Shown here: positions 17,241 to 26,627 of the stretch, in pieces
Layout of the letters: the number at the start of each line of letters is the position of its first letter
Numbering within the stretch: position 1 is the stretch's first letter
DNA from: Corynebacterium humireducens NBRC 106098 = DSM 45392
GTDB taxonomy: Bacteria; Actinomycetota; Actinomycetes; Mycobacteriales; Mycobacteriaceae
DNA length: 64,000 bases
Direction of reading: 5' to 3'
Assembly: GCF_000819445.1 (NCBI RefSeq)
Contig: NZ_CP005286.1
Location: 1,860,001-1,924,000, forward strand
Position numbers and translations under genes: made by a program
The notes under the pieces: generated by a model
Database searches by the model: none
Seen by the model: only the letters and a program-made list of their open reading frames with translations
What the model was told of the DNA's origin: nothing

Positions 17241-20200
17241 TCAGGGTTGCAGCGCCGCCTCACCCCAGAACACCTCGTCAACGACCTGCCGGGCCTTCCG
17301 CGTCACCTTGAGGTAGTGCTCGAGGAATCCCTGGTAGTCCTCGGGGTCCCAGCCTGCCGCGCCGGCGACCTGCGCGAGCGCCGGCCCCGGTCCCGGCAGC
17401 TGGTCGGTGCGTCGGCCTTTGACCAGCACGAGGGAGTTGCGGGCGTTCGTGGCGCACAGCCACGCCTCCCGCAGGATGGCGACGTTCTCCGGGGGGATGA
17501 TCTCCTTCTCGGCGATGACGTCGAGAAGCTCCAGCGTCGATGTGTTGTGGAGTTCGGGGTACTCGTGGGCGTGCATCATCGTCAGCAGCTGCACGGTCCA
17601 CTCGATGTCGGTCAGCGCGCCTCGCCCCAGCTTCGTGTGGGTCGTGCGGTCGGCGCCACGCGGCAGCCGTTCGTCGTCGATGCGGGCCTTCATACGGCGG
17701 ATCTCCCGGATGTCGCTTGCCGACGCCCCCTTCTCCGGGTAGCGGAACTCGTCGATCATGGTGAGGAAACGGGTGCCCAGTTCCTCATCGCCGGCGACGA
17801 CCGTGGCGCGCAGCAGGGCCTGGATCTCCCAGATCTCACCCCACTGCCGGTAGTAACGCTCGTAGGAGTCGAGGGTCCGCACCACGGCACCCGAGCGTCC
17901 CTCCGGACGCAGACCGAGGTCGACCTCCAGTGGCGGATCACCGGAGGGCTTCGCCAGGCGCGCACGCATGCCCTCGCAGATGCCGATGGCCCACTTCACC
18001 GCCTCACCGTCCTCGACACCGTCCGCCGCCTCGCAGACGAACATCACGTCGGCGTCCGAGCCGTAGCCCAGCTCCGCCCCACCGAGACGGCCCATGCCGA
18101 TGATGGCGATCCGGGCCGGGGGCTCCGGGAGATCGTTCTCCTCCAGGCTCCACCGCACCTCCGCCAGGAGGCTGGCCTGCAGCACCGCGTCCCATACGAG
18201 GGACAGCTCCATGCAGACCTGGTCGACCGGCATGAAACCGAGCAGGTCGGCGGAGGCGATGCGGGCCAGCTCCACGCGGCGCAGCGACCGCGCCACCGAC
18301 ACCGCCCGGTCGGGGTCGGAGTGCCGTTTCGAGGAGGCCACCAGGGCCTTGCAGACCTGGTCGGGGGCGGGTGCCAGCACCTTCGGGCCGGTGGCTCCGT
18401 CGCCGAGCTGTTTCACGAAGTCCGGCGAGGAGATGATCAGCGCCGAGGTGTACGGGGAGGTCCCGAGGATCCGCATGAGCCGCTGGCCGACCACGCCCTC
18501 GTCGCGCAGCATCCGCAGGAACCACACACGGTCGTAGGCCGCGTCGGAGAGCTTGCGGTAGTTGAGCAGGCCGGCATCCGGGTCGGCGGTCTCCGACAGC
18601 CAGGTCATCAGGGTCGGCAGCAGCATGGCCTGTAGCTTCGCCTTGCGTGAACCTCCCGCCGCCAGCGCCGTGAGGTGCTCGAAGGCGCGGACGGGGTGAC
18701 GGTAGCCGAGCGCCGCGAGCTGCAGCTTCGCGGCCTCCGGGGACAGGGTGATCTCGTCGACGGAGAGGTTGACCACGGTGTGCAGCAGCGGGCGGTAGAA
18801 CAGCCGCGAATGCAGGTCCGAGATGAGCAGACGGATCCTGCGCAGGTGCTTCTGCAGGGCGTCGACGGCGGACTTCTTGCCGGACCCGACGAAACCGGCG
18901 GTCCCGGCCAGCCAGACGAGGTTCTTCTCGTCGTCGTCGGCCGGCATCGTGTGCGTCCGGCGGAGCCGGTGCAGCTGCAGGCGGTGCTCCAGCAGGCGGA
19001 GGAACTCGTAGGCCTCGATGAGCTGGTGCCCGTCCTCCCGTCCGACGTAACCCCCGTGCACGAGTGCCTCGAGTGCGTCGACGGTGGCCAGCACGCGGAG
19101 CGTCTCATCGGAACGGCCGTGGACCAGCTGCAGCAGCTGGATGGCGAACTCGACGTCGCGCAGCCCGCCGACCCCCAGCTTGAGCTCGCGCAGGCGCAGT
19201 GCCTCGGGAACGTTCTCCAGGACGCGGCGACGCATGGCCTGCACGTCGTCGACGAAGGAGTCCCGCTGCGAGGCCGTCCACACCATGGGGGACAGCGCCT
19301 CGATGTAGTCACGCCCCAGGTCCATCGACCCGGTCATGGGGCGGGCCTTGAGCAGGGCCTGAAACTCCCAGGTCTCCGCCCAGCGCCGGTAGTACGCGAC
19401 GTGGCTGTCCAGGGTGCGCACCAGCGCGCCGGACTTACCCTCCGGCCGCAGGTTGGCGTCGACCTCGAAGAACGCCTTCGACCCGATCCGCATCATCTCA
19501 CCGGCCAGGCGCGTGGCCTTCGGGGTGGCGGGCTCCGCGACGAAGATGACGTCGACGTCGGAGATGTAGTTCAGCTCCCCGGCACCGCACTTGCCCATCG
19601 CCATGACCGCCAGACGCGTGTCGACGCCCCGCCCCTCCCCGTAGACCCCCGCCACGGCGACGGCGAGGGCGGCGGTGAGGGCGGCGTCGGCAAGCGCGGT
19701 GAGCAGGCCCGTGACCGTGGTGAACGGGATGACGGGCTGTTCCGGGACCTCGCCGCGCCGGGCACCGAAGGTGCCGGCCAGGTCGTGCGCCGCGATCCGC
19801 ATGATGAGGGTGCGGTAGGTCAGACGGAGGGCGGTGGCGGCCTCGGAGTCGACGATCCGCGCCCGGTAGGTACCGGGCGTGGTGAGGTCGCTGGTGGCGG
19901 TGTCGGTGACGCCCTCGGGTTCGTCGGCCACGTCGAAGTCGGCCGGCACCGCGTCGACGGCGCCGAGCATCACCTGCATGAGCTCCTCGGGGGTCGGCAG
20001 ACCGCGGGCGAGTTCCTGCCAGAGGTGCGGGTTGGCGGCGAGGTGGTCGCCGAGGGCGGTTGACCCGCCGAGCAGGGCGAACAGCCGGACGCGGAGCCCG
20101 GGATCCCGACGCAGTGCATCGTCGAACTCCGCCCTGTCGTCGCCCAGGGCCGCCATGATGCGGACGAGCGTGTTGAGCGCCAGATCCGCGTCCCCGGCCC

Positions 20201-20324
20201 CGGCGAGAGCCCACAGCAGGTCAACGGAGTCCTCGTTGTCCCAGCCCAGCTCCGCGAGGTCCTCGGCGGCGCGGCGACCGGTGAGACTGAGGACCGCCGA
20301 CGACGGGACGATGGTGCGGGTCAT
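17241..20324 (-). CDS. glnE: bifunctional glutamine synthetase adenylyltransferase/deadenylase
   Basis: 1027 aa. Adds and removes AMP on glutamine synthetase I in response to nitrogen status signalled by PII. Two nucleotidyltransferase domains are visible: the deadenylase half with KCGAGELNYISDVDVIFV (about residue 250) and the adenylylase half with MGRLGGAELGYGSDADVMFV (about residue 750), each with a DxD metal pair and each followed by an EGKSGA/EGRSGA motif. The length matches actinobacterial GlnE. The ATG at 20324 lies 24 bp after the glnA2 stop, so the two are probably one operon. Confidence 0.96.
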   Translation of the reverse strand: MTRTIVPSSAVLSLTGRRAAEDLAELGWDNEDSVDLLWALAGAGDADLALNTLVRIMAALGDDRAEFDDALRRDPGLRVRLFALLGGSTALGDHLAANPHLWQELARGLPTPEELMQVMLGAVDAVPADFDVADEPEGVTDTATSDLTTPGTYRARIVDSEAATALRLTYRTLIMRIAAHDLAGTFGARRGEVPEQPVIPFTTVTGLLTALADAALTAALAVAVAGVYGEGRGVDTRLAVMAMGKCGAGELNYISDVDVIFVAEPATPKATRLAGEMMRIGSKAFFEVDANLRPEGKSGALVRTLDSHVAYYRRWAETWEFQALLKARPMTGSMDLGRDYIEALSPMVWTASQRDSFVDDVQAMRRRVLENVPEALRLRELKLGVGGLRDVEFAIQLLQLVHGRSDETLRVLATVDALEALVHGGYVGREDGHQLIEAYEFLRLLEHRLQLHRLRRTHTMPADDDEKNLVWLAGTAGFVGSGKKSAVDALQKHLRRIRLLISDLHSRLFYRPLLHTVVNLSVDEITLSPEAAKLQLAALGYRHPVRAFEHLTALAAGGSRKAKLQAMLLPTLMTWLSETADPDAGLLNYRKLSDAAYDRVWFLRMLRDEGVVGQRLMRILGTSPYTSALIISSPDFVKQLGDGATGPKVLAPAPDQVCKALVASSKRHSDPDRAVSVARSLRRVELARIASADLLGFMPVDQVCMELSLVWDAVLQASLLAEVRWSLEENDLPEPPARIAIIGMGRLGGAELGYGSDADVMFVCEAADGVEDGEAVKWAIGICEGMRARLAKPSGDPPLEVDLGLRPEGRSGAVVRTLDSYERYYRQWGEIWEIQALLRATVVAGDEELGTRFLTMIDEFRYPEKGASASDIREIRRMKARIDDERLPRGADRTTHTKLGRGALTDIEWTVQLLTMMHAHEYPELHNTSTLELLDVIAEKEIIPPENVAILREAWLCATNARNSLVLVKGRRTDQLPGPGPALAQVAGAAGWDPEDYQGFLEHYLKVTRKARQVVDEVFWGEAALQP

Positions 20325-20348
20325 GCTCGCTTCTCCTCTTCTGCCTGG

Positions 20349-21686
20349 TCAGTAGTCCAGGGTGTTCCGCAGCTCCCAGGGCGTGATCTGCTCCTGGTAG
20401 CTGTGCCACTCGTTCCACTTGGAACGCAGGAAGTACTCGTAGACCTGCTCCCCCAGGATGTCGGCGACGAAGTCGGACTTCTCCAGCACACGCAGAGCCT
20501 GGTCCAGCGAGGACGGCAGGTCCTCGTACCCCATGGCCAGGCGTTCACGCCGGGTCAGCGCCGAGATGTCGTCCTCTGCCGGGTCCTGCAGTTCGTACTC
20601 CTCCCGGATGCCCTTGAGCCCCGCGCCGAGCAGCACGGAGAAGGCCAGGTAGGGGTTGCATGCGGAGTCCGGGGAACGGACCTCGACGCGGCGGGACTCA
20701 GCCTTGGCCAGCCGGTAGGTGGGGACCCGGACCAGGGCGGAACGGTTGGACACGCCCCAGGTGGCCGCGGTCGGCGCCTCGTTCCCGAAGACGATGCGCT
20801 TGTAGGAGTTCGGCCACTGGTTGGTCACCGCGGAGATCTCCTGCGCGTGGCGCAGGATGCCGGCGATGAAGTGCTTGCCGGTCTTGGACAGCGAGATCTC
20901 GTCGTCCGGGTCGTGGAAGGCGTTCGTGTCGCCCTCGAACAGGGACATGTGCGAGTGCATCGCCGAGCCGGCGTGCTCCGTGAAGGGCTTAGGCATGAAG
21001 GTGGCGCGGACCCGGTTGGAGGCGGCCACCTGCTTGATGAGGTAGCGGAACGTCATGATGTTGTCCGCCATCGTCAGGGCGTCGGCGTGCCGCAGGTCGA
21101 TCTCCTGCTGGCCCGGCGCGGTCTCGTGGTGGGAGAACTCCGTGGCGATGCCCATCGCGTCGAGGGCTGTCATTGCTTCCCGACGGAAGCGCGGCGCCAT
21201 GTTGTACGTGGCCTGGTCGAAGTACCCGCCGTTGTCTGTGGGGGCGATCATGCCGGGACCCTCCCCCTGGCTGAACAGGTAGAACTCGACCTCGGGGGAG
21301 ATCATGCAGGTGAATCCCTCGTCGGCGGCCAGGCTCACCTGGCGACGCAGGATCTGCCGCGGGTCCGACCAGGAGGGCTGCCCGTCGGGCATCGTGATGT
21401 CGCAGAACATCCGGGCGGTCTGCAGCTCGGGGTTGTCCGTGTCGAAGGGCAGCACCTGGAAGGTGGAGGGGTCGGGCAACGCGATGGTGTCCGACTCCGA
21501 GACTCGGGAGAGACCCTCGATCGAGGAACCGTCGAATCCGACCCCCTCCTCGAACGCCCCCTCCAGCTCGGACGGGCTCATCATGACGGACTTGAGGTAG
21601 CCGAGGATGTCGGTGAACCACAGCCGGATGAAGCGGATGTCCCGTTCCTCGACGGCGCGGAGCACGAATTCCTGTTGACGATTCAT
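20349..21686 (-). CDS. glnA2: glutamine synthetase type I, GlnA2
   Basis: A 445-aa class I glutamine synthetase. Landmarks: DGSSIEGLSRV, the catalytic glutamate region EVEFYLF, SAMHSHMSLF and KTGKHFIAGIL, and NRSALVRVP. It lacks the long insertion and the typical adenylylation NLYxLP segment seen in GSI-beta, which fits GlnA2 (GSI-alpha-like). In corynebacteria the main enzyme is GlnA encoded elsewhere; GlnA2 is reported as a secondary enzyme of unclear role. Its order with glnE is the conserved actinobacterial arrangement. Confidence 0.94.
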   Translation of the reverse strand: MNRQQEFVLRAVEERDIRFIRLWFTDILGYLKSVMMSPSELEGAFEEGVGFDGSSIEGLSRVSESDTIALPDPSTFQVLPFDTDNPELQTARMFCDITMPDGQPSWSDPRQILRRQVSLAADEGFTCMISPEVEFYLFSQGEGPGMIAPTDNGGYFDQATYNMAPRFRREAMTALDAMGIATEFSHHETAPGQQEIDLRHADALTMADNIMTFRYLIKQVAASNRVRATFMPKPFTEHAGSAMHSHMSLFEGDTNAFHDPDDEISLSKTGKHFIAGILRHAQEISAVTNQWPNSYKRIVFGNEAPTAATWGVSNRSALVRVPTYRLAKAESRRVEVRSPDSACNPYLAFSVLLGAGLKGIREEYELQDPAEDDISALTRRERLAMGYEDLPSSLDQALRVLEKSDFVADILGEQVYEYFLRSKWNEWHSYQEQITPWELRNTLDY

Positions 21687-21869
21687 GCCCTCAACTCTAA
21701 TTGCGCACCCGACACGACCGTCCCGAGGTCGCCTCCCCGGGCTGCGGCGGGGGTGATTTCCCCGCCCTGTCCGCGCTGGTCGTCAGGGCTCGCACGGGTG
21801 AGCGGGGGTGGACATGTCGGGTGCGGATGATCAACTGTCCCTGCCCGAACAAATCGAACACTCATTCCC

Positions 21870-22940
21870 ATGAATGGAGAGCCGGCAGCCGTGCACCTTC
21901 CCGAACTCGACGACATCTCCGAGCAGACCATCACCAGAGAACTTCTCGACGCCGCCCGCCAGGGCTGGACCCCCGACGACCTGCGCCACGTCCTGGGCCC
22001 CGCAGTGGTGCCCCTCCTCCGGGCGACCCACCCGCGGGTACCTGGTGTGGCACATCCACGCATCGCGGCCGCCTGGGACCGCCACCTCGGCGAGGTCGCC
22101 GACGACACCCCGGCCGCGCTCGACCACCGCGCGCGGCAGGTACTCGCCGGCGATCTGTGGCGCCTGCCCGCGTTCACCGACACCGACGTCTACACGGACC
22201 GGCACGCACTTCTGCGGGGCGGTGACCCTGCGTCAGGCCCCTCCCCCGCGCAGCGACGCGCCCGGCAGCGCATCACCGGGCTGCTCCGGAAAGCCCGGTC
22301 CACCACCTTCGCAGCGGAGGCCGAGTCCCTGGTGGCGAAGGCCCAGCAGCTCCGTCAGCGCTACCGACTCGAGCACGCGCTCGATGAGGGGCCGGAGGAA
22401 CTGGGCGACGTGGTGAGCGTCCGCGTCCACCTGCACGCCCCCTGGATCCGATTCCAGTTTCTGTTGCTCGGTTCCGTGGCGGTCCCCAACTCCTGCCGCA
22501 CGGTCCTGTCGGGCGAGGTCGGCATCGCCACCCTTCTGGGTCACCCTGATGACGTCCGGCACTGCCTCGAGCTGTTCACCAGCCTCAACCACCAGCGGGA
22601 CTACTTCATGCGGCACTCCCCCGGCGCCACCGCCGCGCACCGCCGGGGACAGACCTCCGCTTACCGACGTTCCTTCCTCTTCGCCTACGCGAACCGCATC
22701 CTGGACCTGCTGAACCAGGCGACGATGGACGTTCCGGCGGACGCGGGAGCATCCGGCGGCGCACTGCCGGTGCTCGCCCGGCGCGACGCGGTGGCGGAGG
22801 AGGTCCGCGACCGGATCTTCCCCCACACCAGCGGAATGAGCTTCGGGCACCGACACTGTCACTCGGGGTCCACCGACGGTGTCGCCGCCGCCGAACGCTC
22901 TCACCTGGGACCGTCCCGGACCACTCTGAACAGTGCCTGA
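21870..22940 (+). CDS. DUF2786-containing protein
   Basis: A 356-aa protein. Residues about 130-170 carry the DUF2786 helix pattern (RQRITGLLRKARSTTF then EAESLVAKAQQLRQRY). The rest is unassigned, with a middle beta-rich part (VHLHAPWIRFQFLLLGSVAV). No signal peptide or membrane helix. It is divergent from glnA2, with 183 bp between. ATG 21870 is used; GTG 21891 is possible. Function unknown. Confidence 0.75.
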   Translation: MNGEPAAVHLPELDDISEQTITRELLDAARQGWTPDDLRHVLGPAVVPLLRATHPRVPGVAHPRIAAAWDRHLGEVADDTPAALDHRARQVLAGDLWRLPAFTDTDVYTDRHALLRGGDPASGPSPAQRRARQRITGLLRKARSTTFAAEAESLVAKAQQLRQRYRLEHALDEGPEELGDVVSVRVHLHAPWIRFQFLLLGSVAVPNSCRTVLSGEVGIATLLGHPDDVRHCLELFTSLNHQRDYFMRHSPGATAAHRRGQTSAYRRSFLFAYANRILDLLNQATMDVPADAGASGGALPVLARRDAVAEEVRDRIFPHTSGMSFGHRHCHSGSTDGVAAAERSHLGPSRTTLNSA

Positions 22941-23029
22941 GCGCCACGCCGTCACCCCCGGCACGGCGGTAGATTGGGGTCAACACCCCCTTCCCCCACC
23001 CCTTCGACACACCCACAGGAGGAGCAACC

Positions 23030-24928
23030 ATGTCCACCAGCACGTTTCTAGAGGTCGAGGCTAAGTTCGCGGTCTCAGACACGTCCGTTGTCCCGGATCT
23101 GACCCGGCTGACCGGTGTCGACGCAATCGCGGCGACGAAGACCCACCGGCTGTCAGCGGTCTACTACGACACGGCGGACCTTCGTCTGACCCGTTCCCGG
23201 ATCACCCTCCGTCGACGGGAGGGCGGGGACGACGACGGCTGGCACCTCAAACTCCCCGGCATCGCCGGGCGGCTGGAGATCCATGCGCCTCTGGGGGAGC
23301 CGGTGGACGGTCGCTTCGAGGTTCCTGAGGAGATCGCCTCCCAGGTCCGTGCCCTGGTCCGGAGGGAGACTCTCAACCCGATCGCGCAGGTGGACAACGA
23401 GCGGGTGGAGTCGACTCTGGCGGCCGCGGACGGCACGCCTGTGGCGGAGTTCTGTGATGACCACGTCTCCGCCTGGTCGCTGCTCCCCGGCGGTGCCCAC
23501 ACCTCCTGGCGTGAGTGGGAGGTCGAGCTCACCGGCGACTCCCCGGCCACGACCGTGGGGAATCCGCTTCTGCTCTCGGCCACACAGCTGCTGGTCGGTG
23601 CCGGGGCGCGGGTGTCCTCCTCCCCCTCCAAGCTCGCCATGGCACTGGGCGACTCGGTGTCCTCGGCGGAGCTGCCGCCTTTCCTCGTCGATGCGGACAT
23701 CGACCCGGAGTCCCCGGCCGCGGCCGTCATCGCGGCACTGAAGCTCAACCGGGACAAGCTCCACGAGTACGACCCCAAGGTGCGCCGCGACGAATGGGAC
23801 TCCGTCCACCAGATGCGCGTGGCGACCCGCGAGCTGCGCAGCCACATGGAGACCTTCGACGGCATTCTCGGTGGCGAGGAACTCAAGCACATCGAGTCGG
23901 AACTCAAGCTCCTGGCAGGCATGCTCGGCTACGCCCGCGACGCGGAGGTCGTCGAGGAACGTTTCCTCCGTCTGCTGGACTCGGAGGACTCCGACGTCCT
24001 CGACGAGACCACCCGTGAGCACCTGCGCCATGACATGGGTGAGGAGTACCGGCGCGCGCACCGTCGTGTGGTCGCGACGCTGAACTCCGACCGCTACCTG
24101 GCGTTGCTCGACGCCATCGACGCGCTTCTCGCTGATCCGCCGGTGGCCGGCGCCCACGCCCATGTCCCGGTAGAGCAGGTCGCCTCCCCTGAGCCAGCCA
24201 CCGAGGAGGATGTCGCCGCCGACCTGGACATGGGTGCCGAGGGTGGCGCCGGCGAACCGGTCATGGAGGTGTCCACCGACGGCGTCGACCCGGAGGAGGA
24301 CACCACCGAGGAAGAGGCGGACATGGTGGCGGAGGGCGCTCCGACGGAGGATCCCGGGGCCGACGTCCCTGTGGAGGTCCACCGTGCCCAGAGCCCGGAG
24401 GAGGTGGAGGCGATCCTCTCGGAGCACCTGGAGGACGCCTACCGCCGCCTGATGAAGCGGCACCACAAGGCCGTGAAGAACTGGGACAACATGGAGCTGA
24501 CCCTGCACCAGCGCGAGGAGTACTTCCACGACATGCGCAAGTCGGCGAAGAAGCTGCGCTACGCGGCGGAGGCGGTCGGCGCTGCCACGCAGTTGAAGAC
24601 GAAGCGGCTGTACAACGCCTGTAAGGCGCTGCAGTCCAGCCTCGGGGACTTCCAGGATGCGGTGACGTCCCGGGACAAGCTCGTGCAGATGTCACAGGCG
24701 GCCCGCCGCCGCGGCGAGGACACCTTCGGTTACGGGCTGCTCTACCAGCGTGAGCGCACCATCGGCCTGAAGTCGCTGGAGGACTACGCGGAGGAGGTCA
24801 AGACGATCCGGAAGGCGTATGAGCGTCTGATGAAATCCGTGAAGGAGGCCCACGAGAAGGCCGAGAAGGAGGCAGCGAAGGCGGCCAAGAAGAAGGACAG
24901 GAAGAACAAGAAGAAGGACCAGGACTAG
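23030..24928 (+). CDS. CYTH and CHAD domain protein
   Basis: 632 aa. The N-terminal CYTH (triphosphate tunnel) domain has the ExExK motif at residues 8-12 (EVEAK), and basic/acidic strand residues such as TLRRREGG. A CHAD helical domain starts about residue 215 (HQMRVATRELRSHMETF) and ends with LYNACKALQSSLGDFQDA. CHAD proteins bind polyphosphate. The CHAD halves are split by an acidic insert (about 375-460, many Glu/Asp) absent from the minimal fold, and the C-terminus is a Lys-rich helix (KEAAKAAKKKDRKNKKKD). AGGAGGAG precedes ATG. The position matches Rv2226 of M. tuberculosis. Confidence 0.9.
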   Translation: MSTSTFLEVEAKFAVSDTSVVPDLTRLTGVDAIAATKTHRLSAVYYDTADLRLTRSRITLRRREGGDDDGWHLKLPGIAGRLEIHAPLGEPVDGRFEVPEEIASQVRALVRRETLNPIAQVDNERVESTLAAADGTPVAEFCDDHVSAWSLLPGGAHTSWREWEVELTGDSPATTVGNPLLLSATQLLVGAGARVSSSPSKLAMALGDSVSSAELPPFLVDADIDPESPAAAVIAALKLNRDKLHEYDPKVRRDEWDSVHQMRVATRELRSHMETFDGILGGEELKHIESELKLLAGMLGYARDAEVVEERFLRLLDSEDSDVLDETTREHLRHDMGEEYRRAHRRVVATLNSDRYLALLDAIDALLADPPVAGAHAHVPVEQVASPEPATEEDVAADLDMGAEGGAGEPVMEVSTDGVDPEEDTTEEEADMVAEGAPTEDPGADVPVEVHRAQSPEEVEAILSEHLEDAYRRLMKRHHKAVKNWDNMELTLHQREEYFHDMRKSAKKLRYAAEAVGAATQLKTKRLYNACKALQSSLGDFQDAVTSRDKLVQMSQAARRRGEDTFGYGLLYQRERTIGLKSLEDYAEEVKTIRKAYERLMKSVKEAHEKAEKEAAKAAKKKDRKNKKKDQD

Positions 24929-24932
24929 ACGC

Positions 24933-24964
24933 GGTGGCCCGGCCCCTGACGGGACCGGGCCACC
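24933..24964. terminator. hairpin between convergent genes
   Basis: A 10-bp perfect stem (GGTGGCCCGG at 24933-24942 with CCGGGCCACC at 24955-24964) just after the CYTH/CHAD stop and before the stop of the convergent small gene. It has no T tract, so it may serve as a bidirectional or weak terminator. Confidence 0.55.
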
Positions 24965-24986
24965 GGGTTGTTCACACGGGGTGGGG

Positions 24987-25205
24987 CTACTTGTCGGTCT
25001 CCCAGGAGGCCGGCTTGCCCCAGTCGTCCTCCTTGCGGTCCTCCGCGTCGGCGGCGGCGGTGCGTGCCGCGGCGATGTCGAGCGCGGCCGCAGCCTCCTC
25101 GCGGGTGTCGTAGGGCCCCATGCGGTCGTCCCAGGCGCCTTCCTTGCCCTGGGTGACGTCACCGGTCTTCGGGTCGAAGTACCACTTCAGATCCTCAGGT
25201 TCCAT
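24987..25205 (-). CDS. small conserved actinobacterial protein, SPOR-like motif
   Basis: 72 aa, beginning MEPEDLKWYFDPKTGDVTQG and containing DDRMGPYDTREEAAAAL, the pattern of small actinobacterial proteins whose YDT-x-EEA segment recalls SPOR folds. It is acidic, soluble and without a signal. It lies convergent to CYTH/CHAD and divergent from the galactokinase-like gene. GGAGGAC precedes the ATG. Function unknown. Confidence 0.65.
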   Translation of the reverse strand: MEPEDLKWYFDPKTGDVTQGKEGAWDDRMGPYDTREEAAAALDIAAARTAAADAEDRKEDDWGKPASWETDK

Positions 25206-25317
25206 GCTGTCCTCCTCTGTCGATTCTGTCGGATAGATAAAGCCCAGGCTACCTGTGCTCGACGGTGTATGGCGGCGGCTACAGTGGGAAAGGTCACGAC
25301 TGTAAGGAGATTCAGAA

Positions 25318-26601
25318 ATGCCGATGTGGCCTGTTGCCGACCTGCCCGTCACCGATCGTGCGGCCGCCGCCCACCGTGAGCGGACCGGTGCAGAACCGGT
25401 GTCGGTGGCCCACGCCCCCGCCACCTGGCTGCTCATCGGTGAGCACGTCGACCACTCCGGTGGTGTGGTGCTGGCGGCGCTGGCCGAACCCGAGGTGGGT
25501 GTCGCACTGAGCCCCCGCTCGGACGACCTGGTCACTGTCGTGGCTCACGTGACCACGCCCACCGGGGTGGACCTCGTGGAGGACCAGATCAGCCTGGGTG
25601 TCGTGGCGGAGATGGCCGCCGCCCAGCAGCCGTCCATCGATGAGCGGGGTCGCCCCGAGGAACCGCCGACCCCGGAGGGTGGTCTGGCGGCCCGGGTGGG
25701 TGGTCTGGTCTGGACGATGATCAACCGCCAGCTCCTCTCGCGTGACACCGGCGGCCTGGAGGTCACGGTGGTCAGCGACATCCCGGATGGCGCGGGACTC
25801 GGCGATGAGGCCGCCCTCGACGTGGCCTTCACGCTGGCTCTGCTCGCGGACTCCACGGACCTGGACGACGCCCCGATGCGGGCCCGGCTGGCGGAGATGT
25901 GCAGCCAGTCCGCGGAGATGTTCTCGCCTGCCCCGCCGCTGCGGGCCCGGCACACGGCGGCCCTGCGGGGGCAGCCGGACACGGTGTCGGTCATCGACTA
26001 CGCCGACGGTTCGGTCACCCAGGTCCCCCATCCCCAGTCCTCCGATCTGGAGTTCTTCGCCGTGTCGGTGGAGCAGGCCCGCGTGGACCGTGCGGACGCC
26101 ATCCTGGAACGGCGCCGTTTCGTGGCCGAGGCCTGCCGCGCCTTCGGCACGGAGTCCCTGCGGCTGCTCCCCGATGCGCCGCAGCGGGTGGTGGAGTGGC
26201 TCACCGCCGTCCACAAGGTGCACGGCACGGAGGACACCCCCTCGGTGGCGGAGGCCGCCGCCTGGCTGGCGTTCGAGGAGAAGGAGACGATCCGTGCGCA
26301 GCGGATGGCGCGGGTGCTGCGTTCCCGCCGCACGGAGGACATCTGGCCGCTGCTGGCCCAGTCCCAGTCGGGCCTGACGGGGCCCTACAGTCTGCTGGGT
26401 TCCGAGGCGATGGTGCAGCTGTGTCTTATCCGTGGGGCGTTGGGCGCCCGCGCGGCGTCGGCGGGCAACGTGGAGGCCGTCATCGCGGGTGTGCCGGGCC
26501 GTCAGGCGGACATGTTCGTGCGGGACCTGTCGGAGGATGGTCTGGTCGTGGTGCGGCTGGGTCGCGGGCGGGTGGCCGACGTCTTAAAGCCTGAACAGTG
26601 A
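25318..26601 (+). CDS. galactokinase-like GHMP kinase
   Basis: A 427-aa GHMP-superfamily protein. The galactokinase signature appears as GEHVDHSGG (canonical GEHTDYNGG) near residue 42. The ATP loop is altered: SDIPDGAGLGDEAALDVA instead of a Ser-rich PxGxGLSSSAAL. A C-terminal motif resembling GxxxGGxGFGG is not evident. It may phosphorylate a sugar other than galactose or have lost activity. AAGGAG precedes the ATG at 25318. It stands next to a DJ-1/PfpI gene rather than to other Leloir genes. Confidence 0.75.
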   Translation: MPMWPVADLPVTDRAAAAHRERTGAEPVSVAHAPATWLLIGEHVDHSGGVVLAALAEPEVGVALSPRSDDLVTVVAHVTTPTGVDLVEDQISLGVVAEMAAAQQPSIDERGRPEEPPTPEGGLAARVGGLVWTMINRQLLSRDTGGLEVTVVSDIPDGAGLGDEAALDVAFTLALLADSTDLDDAPMRARLAEMCSQSAEMFSPAPPLRARHTAALRGQPDTVSVIDYADGSVTQVPHPQSSDLEFFAVSVEQARVDRADAILERRRFVAEACRAFGTESLRLLPDAPQRVVEWLTAVHKVHGTEDTPSVAEAAAWLAFEEKETIRAQRMARVLRSRRTEDIWPLLAQSQSGLTGPYSLLGSEAMVQLCLIRGALGARAASAGNVEAVIAGVPGRQADMFVRDLSEDGLVVVRLGRGRVADVLKPEQ

Positions 26602-26615
26602 TTCGTGTCACAGTG

Positions 26616-26621
26616 TAGGCT
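26616..26621 (+). promoter_or_regulatory. -10 element TAGGCT, leaderless start
   Basis: TAGGCT followed by six bases and the ATG at 26628. No Shine-Dalgarno is present, so transcription probably begins at the start codon. Confidence 0.5.
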
Positions 26622-26627
26622 GCGGGC

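Noticed and set aside
21846..21863. CGAACAAATCGAACA as a LexA/SOS box upstream of the DUF2786 gene
   Set aside because: Only direct half-sites are present; the palindromic partner GTTCG is missing.
24261..24695. Minus-strand frames within the CYTH/CHAD acidic insert
   Set aside because: They arise from the repeated GAG/GAC codons of the insert and have no plausible protein features.
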